64,000 nt of DNA from PNON01 sp963757065 (GTDB lineage Bacteria > Chloroflexota > Anaerolineae > Anaerolineales > Anaerolineaceae), in the NCBI GenBank assembly GCA_963757065.1, contig CAVWQC010000007.1, positions 558,001 through 622,000 on the forward strand, read 5' to 3'. The notes below the pieces were generated by a model. The model was not told the origin of the DNA. It ran no database searches and was given only the letters and a program-made list of their open reading frames with translations. Both the position numbers and the translations under genes were made by a program. Positions 20,007 to 27,423 of this stretch are shown here, in pieces. Each line of letters begins with the position of its first letter. The first letter of the stretch is position 1.

Positions 20007-20033
20007 ACCGGAGGGATAAAGCATCCCTCCGGT
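20007..20033 (-). terminator. Perfect intercistronic hairpin in the ABC exporter operon
   Basis: ACCGGAGGGAT (20007-20017), loop AAAGC, ATCCCTCCGGT (20023-20033). On the minus strand it follows the permease gene and precedes the 117-residue protein, but its 3' flank on that strand is not T-rich. It is more likely an attenuating or mRNA-stabilising hairpin than a full stop. Confidence 0.6.
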
Positions 20034-20050
20034 ATTTATTGTGATAGTCC

Positions 20051-20857
20051 TTAGCTGATTGCGAACGAAGCGATGTACGGTAGAAGGGCAATCAAAGCCA
20101 GCCAGGGGCTTCGGCTGCGTTTAATGGTATTGTCCCATTGGAATAAATATACAGCCAAAACAAATGAGATCAAACCGGCTGTTACCAATACAGCAAGGTT
20201 GAACAAAGGATCATGGCCAACCGATTGACCCATGGCAAGTCCATTGAAAGCAGCCATGGCGTGTGTGGTAGGTAGTATTTGGGCAACTTTTGCCAGAGAC
20301 GCAGGCAGTATGGATGTTGGCATCATCAAACCGCCAAGGATCATGGAAGGCAGGAAGATCAATTGAGCCAGCAGAACGGTTGCCCGGGAGTTTGGGGCAA
20401 TCACACCGATCAACATTCCCAGCCCGGCACAGGCAAAAGCACTGGCAAGCCAGACGACAATGAACCAGATCCAATTGGTGGGTTGGGCTGCATCAAAGAA
20501 GATGGGTCCCGCAACTGTTATCACGACTGATATTAATGCCATATGCAAAACGGATGTGAGAGCTGGAATACTGACAATGGAAAACGATGGAACTCCATTG
20601 ATCTTAAAGCTGCGAAAAATACCACTTTCACGGGAACTGAGGAGGGGGTTGGGTAATCCCAGTAATGTGCCGCTCATGATGGCAACCAGGATCATGGCTG
20701 GGGTCATTGTGTCTTTGAAAATCGGGTTAACCTGGGTCATGAGAAGTCCCATCATGACAAAAAAGAATAATGGAAACAGGTAGTTCATCAAGAGCATGGA
20801 CCGATCGCGTAATCCGGTACGAAATTCATATGTAAGGTGGTGGCCAAAGGCATTCAT
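20051..20857 (-). CDS. ABC-2 type transporter permease
   Basis: 268 residues with six predicted helices and the ABC-2 membrane-domain pattern: an N-terminal cytosolic stretch (FGHHLTYEFRTGLRDRS), a first helix MLLMNYLFPLFFFVMMGLLM, the conserved FLPSMILGGLMMPTSILPA segment with amphipathic loop, and a final helix near ALIALLPYIASF. It pairs with the ATPase ending 11 bases upstream; together they would export a lipid, drug or peptide. ATG 20857 follows AAGGAGAATCCCC. Confidence 0.9.
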   Translation of the reverse strand: MNAFGHHLTYEFRTGLRDRSMLLMNYLFPLFFFVMMGLLMTQVNPIFKDTMTPAMILVAIMSGTLLGLPNPLLSSRESGIFRSFKINGVPSFSIVSIPALTSVLHMALISVVITVAGPIFFDAAQPTNWIWFIVVWLASAFACAGLGMLIGVIAPNSRATVLLAQLIFLPSMILGGLMMPTSILPASLAKVAQILPTTHAMAAFNGLAMGQSVGHDPLFNLAVLVTAGLISFVLAVYLFQWDNTIKRSRSPWLALIALLPYIASFAIS

Positions 20858-20868
20858 GGGGATTCTCC

Positions 20869-21786
20869 TTATTTGGTGGGTTGAATCTTGGTAATTTCCA
20901 GGAAGCGTTCTTCGAGGGTCGGGCGCTCAACACGCAGATCAATCAATTTATCGTCCTGGTTACCAATGTATTGAATGATGGCTGTAACCGATGCACCCGG
21001 ATCAGTGGAATAATAAAGCGCATAGCCATCTTTTACCTGATACTGCTGAACTCCCGGGAAGGGATGGCCATTTGTGGCAAGAATATCTTTCTCTGTATGA
21101 ACAGAGATACGTGTATAGCCTTCTCCTGCAGCTGTCAATTCCTGGGGTGTACCGATGGCAGCGATCTTACCCTTAAGGAGGATGGCAACACGATCAGCCA
21201 TTTTTTCCGCTTCTGCCATGTCGTGGGTAGCGAGGATCATGCTGGTGCCTTCCTGTTGTAATTCGTGCATCAGGTCATGTAACTCCACCCTTGAGGCTAC
21301 GTCCAACCCGGCAGTAGGTTCATCCAGGAAAACGATCTGAGGGCGGTGGGCTACCGCAAGGACAAGAGCAAGCCGGCGCTGCTGTCCAATCGATAGACTG
21401 CCATATTGAGCATTCTTCTTGGCACCAAGCTGCAGGCGTTCGATAAGATCGTAACGTGGTGCAGTCTGGTGGTACGCGCAGAAGAACTGCATTGCTTCCT
21501 GAACAGTCATATTTGCTGGCAGGGCTGAACTTTGAAGTTGAACTCCTACAAGGCTTGTAAGTTTGCGTTGTTGAGTTTTTGGATCCAATCCCAATACCAG
21601 AAGACTACCACCATCCGGGTTTCTTAATCCTTCAAGACTTTCCAGCGTGCTGGTTTTTCCTGAACCGTTTGGCCCAAGCAAACCAAAAATCTCGCCTTTA
21701 TTGACATCAAAACTGATATCATCCACTGCTACATTAGTTCCGTAGGTCTTTCTGAAATGCTTAACAGATATGATAGCTTCTTCCAT
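20869..21786 (-). CDS. ABC transporter ATP-binding protein (drug/lipid exporter type)
   Basis: 305 residues. Walker A GLLGPNGSGKTS (about residue 34), Q-loop, signature SIGQQRRLALVLA, Walker B QIVFLDEPTAGLD and switch His in ILATHDMAEAEKM are intact. The roughly 80-residue C-terminal extension, ending in VERPTLEERFLEIT, is typical of CcmA/DRA-type ATPases of ABC-2 exporters. First gene of the minus-strand operon, preceded by GAAGGAGATAAAACA and, 50 bases further upstream, a perfect 7-bp dyad that may be an operator. Substrate unknown. Confidence 0.93.
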   Translation of the reverse strand: MEEAIISVKHFRKTYGTNVAVDDISFDVNKGEIFGLLGPNGSGKTSTLESLEGLRNPDGGSLLVLGLDPKTQQRKLTSLVGVQLQSSALPANMTVQEAMQFFCAYHQTAPRYDLIERLQLGAKKNAQYGSLSIGQQRRLALVLAVAHRPQIVFLDEPTAGLDVASRVELHDLMHELQQEGTSMILATHDMAEAEKMADRVAILLKGKIAAIGTPQELTAAGEGYTRISVHTEKDILATNGHPFPGVQQYQVKDGYALYYSTDPGASVTAIIQYIGNQDDKLIDLRVERPTLEERFLEITKIQPTK

Positions 21787-21835
21787 TGTTTTATCTCCTT
21801 CTTTTCACTTGTGACAATATCATATTCGTCAACCG

Positions 21836-21853
21836 GATACATTGTCATGTATC
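21836..21853. promoter_or_regulatory. Candidate operator dyad upstream of the ABC exporter
   Basis: GATACAT-TGTC-ATGTATC, a perfect 7-bp inverted repeat with 4-base spacer, 50 bases upstream of the ATPase start. Size and symmetry fit a TetR-, MarR- or PadR-type dimer site. The nearest regulator gene is the PadR at 23.5 kb, but a link is conjecture. Confidence 0.5.
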
Positions 21854-21937
21854 TTTTGGTACAAATTGTGGTTGATTTTTTAAGTTTCAACGGTGTATAA
21901 GTGTTTATCATTGACACTTTATCCTGGTTTTATTTCA

Positions 21938-21946
21938 TGTTATAAT
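21938..21946 (+). promoter_or_regulatory. Extended -10 promoter for the SAM-I/metK transcript
   Basis: TGTTATAAT contains a consensus -10 (21941-21946) with the upstream TGn extension. TTGACA at 21911 is 24 bases away, too far for a normal -35, so the extended -10 probably carries recognition. The predicted start near 21953 lies about 25 bases before the aptamer. Confidence 0.6.
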
Positions 21947-21975
21947 CGCTTCAACAATTCAATAGCCCATTGCGG

Positions 21976-22091
<116 letters not shown>

Positions 22092-22106
22092 GGCAGCCGA
22101 CTTCAC

Positions 22107-22153
22107 AGTTTGCCCCTCAAATGATGTTAACCGCTGGGCAAACTATTCTTTTT
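22107..22153 (+). terminator. SAM-I expression platform: regulated intrinsic terminator
   Basis: AGTTTGCCC (22107-22115) pairs with GGGCAAACT (22136-22144), then a T-rich tract to 22153. The competing antiterminator is visible: GAGGGCA after the P1 3' strand (22088-22094) can pair with TGCCCCTC (22111-22118), which would break the terminator when the aptamer is empty. The metK Shine-Dalgarno sequence AAGGAG comes right after the tract. Confidence 0.9.
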
Positions 22154-22165
22154 AAGGAGCAACAA

Positions 22166-23378
22166 ATGACTACCACTTTTATGTCTTCGCCAAAGTATCT
22201 ATTCACATCAGAATCAGTCACTGAAGGTCACCCGGATAAGCTTTGTGATCAGGTCAGTGATGCAGTTCTGGATGCCTGCCTGAGGGAAGATAACTTTAGC
22301 CGGGTCGCTTGTGAAACCGCCACAAAGACAGGTTTTGTGATGGTTCTTGGTGAAATTACAACCCACGCAGATATCAATTTTGATACACTCGTTCGGGAAG
22401 TTGTCCTCGGGATTGGTTATGATCATACCGATAAAGGATTTGATGGCCATACGTGTGCTGTACAGGTGGCAATTGCAGAGCAAAGCCACGATATTGCATT
22501 GGGCGTGGATAATGCGATGGAATCAAAATCTGGTGAAATGACAGACGCATTGATCGAGAAAATAGGTGCAGGCGACCAGGGAATGATGTTCGGTTACGCC
22601 TGTACTGAAACTCCAGAATTAATGCCGGCACCCGATTCATTATGCCCATAAACTGACCCGGCAATTATCAATAGCCCGGAAATCAGGTCAATTACCCTGG
22701 CTACGCCCGGATGGTAAGAGCCAGGTGACTGTTGAATATGAATATGGGAAACCCAAACGCATTGATACCGTATTGATCTCCACCCAACATTCACCTGATA
22801 TTTCCCATGCTGATATTTCGGAATCTGTGCGCGAATATATTATTAATGCTGTACTTCCAAATGAACTAGTGGATGATAACCTGAAAGTATATGTTAATCC
22901 CACCGGACGTTTCGTTATTGGAGGTCCAATGGGTGATGCAGGTGTTACTGGTCGAAAGATCATCGTTGATACTTATGGTGGCATGGGCCGTCATGGAGGC
23001 GGAGCTTTCTCAGGAAAAGACCCCACAAAAGTGGATCGTTCCGGTGCATATGCTGCCCGCTGGGTGGCAAAAAATATTGTTGCTGCCGGATTGGCAGATA
23101 GATGTGAAATCCAGGTGGCTTATGCGATCGGGGTTGCTCATCCATTAAGTATTAATGTCGAAACATTTGGCACCGGAAAGATCGATGATGAGAAGATAGC
23201 CAAGATCGTTAGTGAGGTCTTTGACCTGCGTCCCGGTGCCATTCTACGTGATCTCAATCTGCGTCGTCCCATCTTCCAGCAAACTGCAGCTTACGGTCAC
23301 TTTGGCCGGGAAGAAGCTGACTTCACCTGGGAAAAAACGAACAAGGTTGGTGATCTGCGATCTGCAGCCGGATTTTAA
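22166..23378 (+). CDS. metK: S-adenosylmethionine synthetase MetK, frameshifted
   Basis: Makes SAM from methionine and ATP. ATG 22166 follows AAGGAGCAACAA. First part: SVTEGHPDKLCDQVSDAVLD (methionine/ATP and metal site), GFVMVLGEITT, IGAGDQGMMFGYACTETPE. At CCC 22629-22631 the frame shifts and would stop at TAA 22649. Dropping one C continues correctly as MPAPIHYAHKLTRQL and on through VRPDGKSQVTVEY-like residues, GRFVIGGPMGDAGVTGRKII, GGGAFSGKDPTKVDRSGAYA and DLRSAAGF. Corrected length is 403 residues, normal for bacteria. As SAM synthesis is essential and this is the only copy in view, a consensus error is far more likely than real inactivation. Controlled by the SAM-I riboswitch. Confidence 0.95.
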
Positions 23379-23399
23379 TCAAACGTAAAGGATAAAGAA

Positions 23400-23428
23400 A
23401 AAATACCCTGCGTAAATCAGGGTATTTT
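23400..23428 (+). terminator. metK terminator
   Basis: AAAATACCCTG (23400-23410), loop CGTAAAT, CAGGGTATTTT (23418-23428), 21 bases after the metK stop. Confidence 0.9.
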
Positions 23429-23433
23429 GGTAC

Positions 23434-23462
23434 TTGACATACTGTGTAATATATAGTATAGT
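23434..23462 (+). promoter_or_regulatory. Sigma-70 promoter of the padR-HAAS operon
   Basis: Consensus TTGACA (23434-23439), 17-base spacer, TATAGT (23457-23462). The start region is full of TATA-type dyads (ATATAGTATAGTATATAT), a likely site for autoregulation by the PadR protein encoded 18 bases further on. Confidence 0.75.
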
Positions 23463-23479
23463 ATATATAAAGGTATAAT

Positions 23480-23818
23480 ATGATAAACGATATAGTAGAT
23501 AATTCGATATTAGAGTTACGCAGAGGTGTTGTGGTCATGGCAGCCCTCACGATCCTTCGAAAAGAAGGGTATGGGTATTCAGTACTACGGCAGCTTGCTG
23601 AGAATGGCCTCGAAGTGGACCAGGGCACCCTTTATCCCCTCCTAAGAAGGCTGGAATCGCAGGGATTACTGCAATCAGCCTGGCGAATCGAGGCCGGTCG
23701 CCCAAGACGATATTATCAAACCAGTTCCGCGGGACAAGAAATTCTGCAAAAACTCATTGAAGAGTGGAAACAGATCACCCGGGCTGTTGAAAACATTACT
23801 TTATTCAAGCCGGAATAA
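23480..23818 (+). CDS. PadR-family transcriptional regulator
   Basis: 112-residue winged-helix repressor. The PadR signature is clear: ELRRGVVVMAALTILRKEGY at the start, QGTLYPLLRRLESQGLLQS in the recognition wing, and RPRRYYQTSSAGQEIL. It is followed 21 bases later by a HAAS-domain membrane protein, the standard PadR partner, which suggests a membrane-sensing pair. Promoter with nested dyads directly upstream suggests autoregulation. Confidence 0.92.
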   Translation: MINDIVDNSILELRRGVVVMAALTILRKEGYGYSVLRQLAENGLEVDQGTLYPLLRRLESQGLLQSAWRIEAGRPRRYYQTSSAGQEILQKLIEEWKQITRAVENITLFKPE

Positions 23819-23839
23819 TCTGGCAGAAGGAAAAGAAAA

Positions 23840-24849
23840 ATGAATATGATCGACCAATATATTTTTGAAGTAGGGGAGAATCTCCCCGAAAAATTACGGG
23901 CAGACCTGGAAAAAGAGATCCGTTCGCTGATCGAAGATACTCTTGAGGAACGAAGTCGAACTTACAGCAGGGCTATTGATGATGATATGATCGCTGAAGT
24001 ACTGAAGGAATTTGGTTCTCCCGAAAGAATGGCAGCGTCCTATCAACCGCAAAAATACCTGATCGGCCCGAAACTATATCCGACATTCATCCTGGTTCTT
24101 AAGATTGTCAGTTCCATTGTTTTGGTCATGGCTCTGATCGGGCTGGGAGTCGAAGCAGCCCAGGGAAGGAACTCCTATTCATCCATTTTTGAGCTGATTT
24201 TGCACAGTGTGGGTACTGTATTCCAATCATTACTGACAGTGCTTGGGAATATCGTTTTTATTTTTGCCATGATTGAACGCTTTGTTCCTCAGGGAATCGA
24301 GAATGAAAAAGAGTGGGACCCCAGGTCCATGAAACAAATAGAAGAACCGGACAAGATCAGTCGATTCGAACAGGGTGGATCATTCTCTGGTCTTCCATTG
24401 CCATCCTTTTATTCAATTTCTACCCACAACTGCTTAGAGCTGGTTTTTACCAGGACGGACAGTGGTATTTCTATACTTTTTTGTCAGAAGCGTTCTTTAA
24501 GTATGTACCTGCATTAACCATTTTATGGGGATTGGAAATCATTCTAAGCATATTTCTTTTCAGGGCAGGAGTTTGGCAAACCGGTACTCGCTGGTTTAAA
24601 GTGGTGATCAAAGCGCTCAATATTGTGCTATTGGCAGTGATCATTGCCGGACCGCCTATCTTGAACTTAACATTTGAAGGACTTCCTGAATTAGCAAATG
24701 CTTTAAGTGGCTTAAAGGATGTATTTCCATTTGCTTACACAGGATTCCGTACTCTATTGATTGTGGTCCTAGTGATCGAGTGTTTTGAATTGGGAAAAGC
24801 CGGATATCGAGCGATCACTGGCAAACAATTCAAACTGAGTAAAAGCTAA
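23840..24849 (+). CDS. HAAS-domain membrane protein, PadR partner (frameshifted)
   Basis: ATG 23840 follows AGAAGGAAAAGAAAA. The N-terminal 65 residues are a HAAS (anti-sigma/PadR-sensor) domain: YIFEVGENLPEKLRADLEKE, IRSLIEDTLEER, EFGSPERMAASYQP. Two membrane hairpins follow. The frame breaks at GGG 24373-24375: adding one G (CAG GGG TGG) gives FEQGWIILWSSIAILLFNFYP and continues to KQFKLSKS at 24849. The second half has four more membrane helices. Corrected length 336 residues. This is a one-base deletion, unlike most of the other indels here. Function inferred from the PadR-HAAS pairing: envelope-stress or membrane sensing. Confidence 0.8.
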
Positions 24850-24884
24850 ATAATTGTCTATATATTATGGTTAGTGGAATGAAA

Positions 24885-24922
24885 TGGCGAGGTTCAATAA
24901 ATTTATTTATTGAACCTCGCCA
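24885..24922. repeat. Near-perfect 38-base palindrome after the HAAS gene
   Basis: TGGCGAGGTTCAATAAAT (24885-24902), two-base centre, ATTTATTGAACCTCGCCA (24905-24922). It sits 35 bases after the HAAS stop and probably ends that transcript, but the expected T tract is missing, so a cruciform or processing site is also possible. Confidence 0.7.
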
Positions 24923-25051
24923 ATAGTGACATACTTCCCAACAAACGAATTAGGTTACATGACAAATATCCTGAATTAGCAAATATTCACAAAATTAACA
25001 CATATTTAGGCTGAAATTTATCTATTTTTTAGAAATTTCTAATGAAATTAT

Positions 25052-25182
25052 GTTAATATGAGGATGGTTGATTGCACGATGACTAAGCTCGATTTAGCAA
25101 AGAGCTAAATCATTCAAAAGCATAAAACTTGTTCTCCTCCTTAGATAGACATCGGCTGTTGCAGGGCAGCCGATGTCTTCAT
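25052..25182 (+). ncRNA. Candidate structured small RNA in a 353-base gene-free gap
   Basis: No ORF is supported between 24850 and 25202. From 25091 there is a perfect hairpin GATTTAGC-AAAGA-GCTAAATC (25091-25111), an unpaired purine/pyrimidine stretch containing CTCCTCC, then a strong hairpin AGACATCGGCTG (25147-25158) / CAGCCGATGTCT (25167-25178) followed by TCATTTAAT. A -10-like TAATAT lies at 25052. The arrangement looks like a short terminated transcript. No known RNA family is recognised. Confidence 0.4.
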
Positions 25183-25202
25183 TTAATAATAAAGTATTAG
25201 AT

Positions 25203-25691
25203 CTATTCCTGTCCTAATGCTATTCGGGTAGCCCGAAAAGCGAGGTTGGGTAGTTGATCCATTGGAAAGAATTCTGCTTCGTCTGCGTCGTCATTCGCTT
25301 TGACTTCACCAGATATCCACTCAGCACTATAAACCAATACAATATCTGCACCACGAGGATGGTCTCTTCCGGTGACCATTGTAAGCAGTTTACCCACCTT
25401 TACTTCAATACCTGTTTCCTCTAAACACTCCCGGGCAGCTGCCTGTGCAGGGTCTTCAAATGCATTTATAAAACCTGCCGGCAATGACCATTCACCTCTT
25501 TGTGGATCAAATAACCGGCGGACAAGTAAAACCTTATTGTCTTTATTAACGACGACTGCTGCAGCTACTTTCGGATCAGGAAAATATGCCCATCCACATT
25601 TTGGACAAACAGGGTGAATATGACCGTCATGGTAGATCTTACTCTCGAGAGCCGTGCCGCATTGGATGCAGAAATTTGGAGAGAAAGCCAT
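25203..25691 (-). CDS. Nudix hydrolase with N-terminal zinc ribbon
   Basis: 162 residues. The N-terminal zinc ribbon (CIQCGTALESK then HPVCPKCGW) is followed by the Nudix box GFINAFEDPAQAAARECLEE plus TGIEV, with all catalytic Glu residues of GX5EX7REUXEEXGU. The arrangement resembles NudC/NADH-pyrophosphatase-like and ADP-ribose hydrolases but is shorter than NudC. Its ATG overlaps the stop of the anti-sigma gene (TAATG), so it is translated as the third member of the sigma operon. Substrate not assignable. Confidence 0.9.
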   Translation of the reverse strand: MAFSPNFCIQCGTALESKIYHDGHIHPVCPKCGWAYFPDPKVAAAVVVNKDNKVLLVRRLFDPQRGEWSLPAGFINAFEDPAQAAARECLEETGIEVKVGKLLTMVTGRDHPRGADIVLVYSAEWISGEVKANDDADEAEFFPMDQLPNLAFRATRIALGQE

Positions 25692-26620
25692 TAATACTTC
25701 CTCTTACTGACGAAGAATGCAGCAAGACCTGTTGATATTCCTATGAGAAGGAATGTGGAGCCGGCAATCAATAAGTAATTATTCGATGTTGCATTACCAG
25801 GGATTTCACCCGTTTTTTCACTGGTTTGAACCGGATTCATGGGAGATGGATTTATGCCCAGAATTGGGCCGCTACCAGTGATAGCCGGAAGCTGAACAGA
25901 ATCAGTGGTCGCTGGAGCTTGGACACTTCGCTGTGTATCGGGTGCTGGTTCTGTTGGCTGAAGTAAATCTGCTTGCTGGGTTGGAACAGGAGCAGGGACA
26001 GGAGGAGCCTCAGGTGCAGCCAAAGCAAACTCCTCAGGAGTTGGCGTAGGTGATGTATTTTCTGCTGATGCATCCGGTTGAGGTGCTTCAGGAGGAACCT
26101 GTGGATTTACAACACTCATGGTTTCAGGAGCACCGCCACCAACGCCTTTTCCATAACCCAGGTCTGCCGCTCCACCACCGCCGCCGCCCATTCCATATCC
26201 AGGGCTGCCCCAGGTAATGATCATTGGTTGTTCAACAGCAACACCTTTTTCAGCCATCGGGGCAGCGGCCAACATGGTATTTGGGTTGACGACCGGACTT
26301 TGCACCAAGAATGAAATTGCGAAAATCAAAATGGAAAATGCCCCAGCTAAAGCAGATGAAAAACGTAATATTGGGAAAGCGATCACTTGCCTGCGAAGAC
26401 TGGAAGCGGTTTGTTTACTAATGAAAAAATTATGGGGAGCACGTCTTTTGTGTGATTGCTGCAGCAACATTTTTGTTGCCTGCAACAATGATAAGGAAGC
26501 ACGCAGATTCCCATCTTTCTCAAGCATTTGTTCGAAGGCAAATTTTTCTTCAATAGAAAGACGGTTATCAATATAATCCGATAACCATTCATTCTCATTG
26601 TATTGTCTTTTAATATCCAT
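25691..26620 (-). CDS. Anti-sigma factor-like single-pass membrane protein
   Basis: 309 residues. The N-terminal 65 residues (NEWLSDYIDNRLSIEEKFAF, EQMLEKDGNLRASL) have the helical zf-HC2/anti-sigma shape without obvious zinc ligands. A membrane helix lies near 110-125 (LAGAFSILIFAISFLV). The outside part is Gly-rich (GYGMGGGGGGAADLGYGKG) then Pro/Ala/Thr-rich, and a second hydrophobic helix ends the protein (LLIAGSTFLLIGISTGLAAF with a KRKY tail). It lies directly after the ECF sigma gene with overlapping stop/start, so it presumably sequesters that factor and releases it on an envelope signal. The low-complexity outside part is unusual. Confidence 0.75.
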   Translation of the reverse strand: MDIKRQYNENEWLSDYIDNRLSIEEKFAFEQMLEKDGNLRASLSLLQATKMLLQQSHKRRAPHNFFISKQTASSLRRQVIAFPILRFSSALAGAFSILIFAISFLVQSPVVNPNTMLAAAPMAEKGVAVEQPMIITWGSPGYGMGGGGGGAADLGYGKGVGGGAPETMSVVNPQVPPEAPQPDASAENTSPTPTPEEFALAAPEAPPVPAPVPTQQADLLQPTEPAPDTQRSVQAPATTDSVQLPAITGSGPILGINPSPMNPVQTSEKTGEIPGNATSNNYLLIAGSTFLLIGISTGLAAFFVSKRKY

Positions 26621-27225
26621 TATCTGCCCTCCTTTTCAAGACGGTAACTGGAGGGTAAAAGTTCCTCGAAACCTTGCAGACAATCTCTCATCTTTACCCT
26701 GGCACGGGCAAGACGACTCTTTATTGTTCCTAATGGTGATTTTAAGGCAGTAGCGACTTCTTCATAATCCAACCCTTCCACATCGACAAGCACAATGACT
26801 GTTAGAAAGTCAGGCAATAGTGTTTTCAGACAATGTTGTATCGCTTGATCGACCTCAGCCTCATCCAATAAATCCTCAGGAGATGGATCGGTCGAAGCGA
26901 GCCAGGCTGGAGACTCTATCTCTTCTTCGTTATCATTTACAGGTTCCAAAGGTATGGTGGGTCGCCGGTGTTGTCGGCGAAGTTCATCATAACAGGCATT
27001 GGTAACCATTCGAAGCACCCAGGCTTTGAATGATCCCCCACGATAGGTATTCAAGTGTTTATATGCGGAAAAAAAAGATTCCTGTGTGCACTCTTCAGCT
27101 TTCGCCTCATCACCGAGCATGCGATAAGCAACATTGTATGCCAGATCTTGATAAGCTAAAACCAATCGGTTGAATGCATCCAAGTCACCCCTTAAAGCAT
27201 CCTTTACAAGATTTTGTTCGTCCAT
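26620..27225 (-). CDS. ECF-type RNA polymerase sigma factor
   Basis: About 201 residues from ATG 27225, which has GGAG upstream; an in-frame TTG at 27270 would add 15. Region 2 (LAYQDLAYNVAYRMLGDEAK, AEECTQESFFSAYKHL, SFKAWVLRMVTNACYDELRR) binds core and the -10; region 4 (LPDFLTVIVLVDVEGLDYEE, VATALKSPLGTIKSRLARAR) binds the -35. The acidic linker is normal. Cotranscribed with the anti-sigma and Nudix genes through two successive TAATG overlaps, implying a fixed ratio. Confidence 0.92.
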   Translation of the reverse strand: MDEQNLVKDALRGDLDAFNRLVLAYQDLAYNVAYRMLGDEAKAEECTQESFFSAYKHLNTYRGGSFKAWVLRMVTNACYDELRRQHRRPTIPLEPVNDNEEEIESPAWLASTDPSPEDLLDEAEVDQAIQHCLKTLLPDFLTVIVLVDVEGLDYEEVATALKSPLGTIKSRLARARVKMRDCLQGFEELLPSSYRLEKEGR

Positions 27226-27307
27226 ATGCTCCAATATTTTGTTGTGAACACAATTTGGTAAATTATACAACGATGGTACGAAATAATTCCAATAAGATAT
27301 GACATTT

Positions 27308-27414
27308 GTCGGCTAATTTTCAGGAGGAGGAGTTACCCTAAATCAGTTATTAATCGCCTATAATAACTTGAGTAAGCCGACCGATGCATAAATATACTTT
27401 GCTGACCTCAAGTT
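27308..27414 (+). promoter_or_regulatory. terC promoter and structured leader
   Basis: TATAAT at 27359-27364 is a consensus -10. It overlaps a perfect dyad AGTTATTA (27345-27352) / TAATAACT (27361-27368). Downstream, AACTTGAG (27365-27372) pairs with CTCAAGTT (27407-27414), ending just before the Shine-Dalgarno AAAGGTGG. A competing pairing exists between GTCGGCT (27308-27314) and AGCCGAC (27375-27381). The yybP-ykoY manganese-riboswitch core is not recognisable, so this may be an operator plus hairpin or an unfamiliar leader. Confidence 0.4.
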
Positions 27415-27423
27415 AAAGGTGGT

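Noticed and set aside
27300..27423. Possible yybP-ykoY manganese riboswitch before terC
   Set aside because: The conserved GGGGAGTA-type loop and its partner loop are not present; only GGAGGAGGAG and unrelated dyads are seen.
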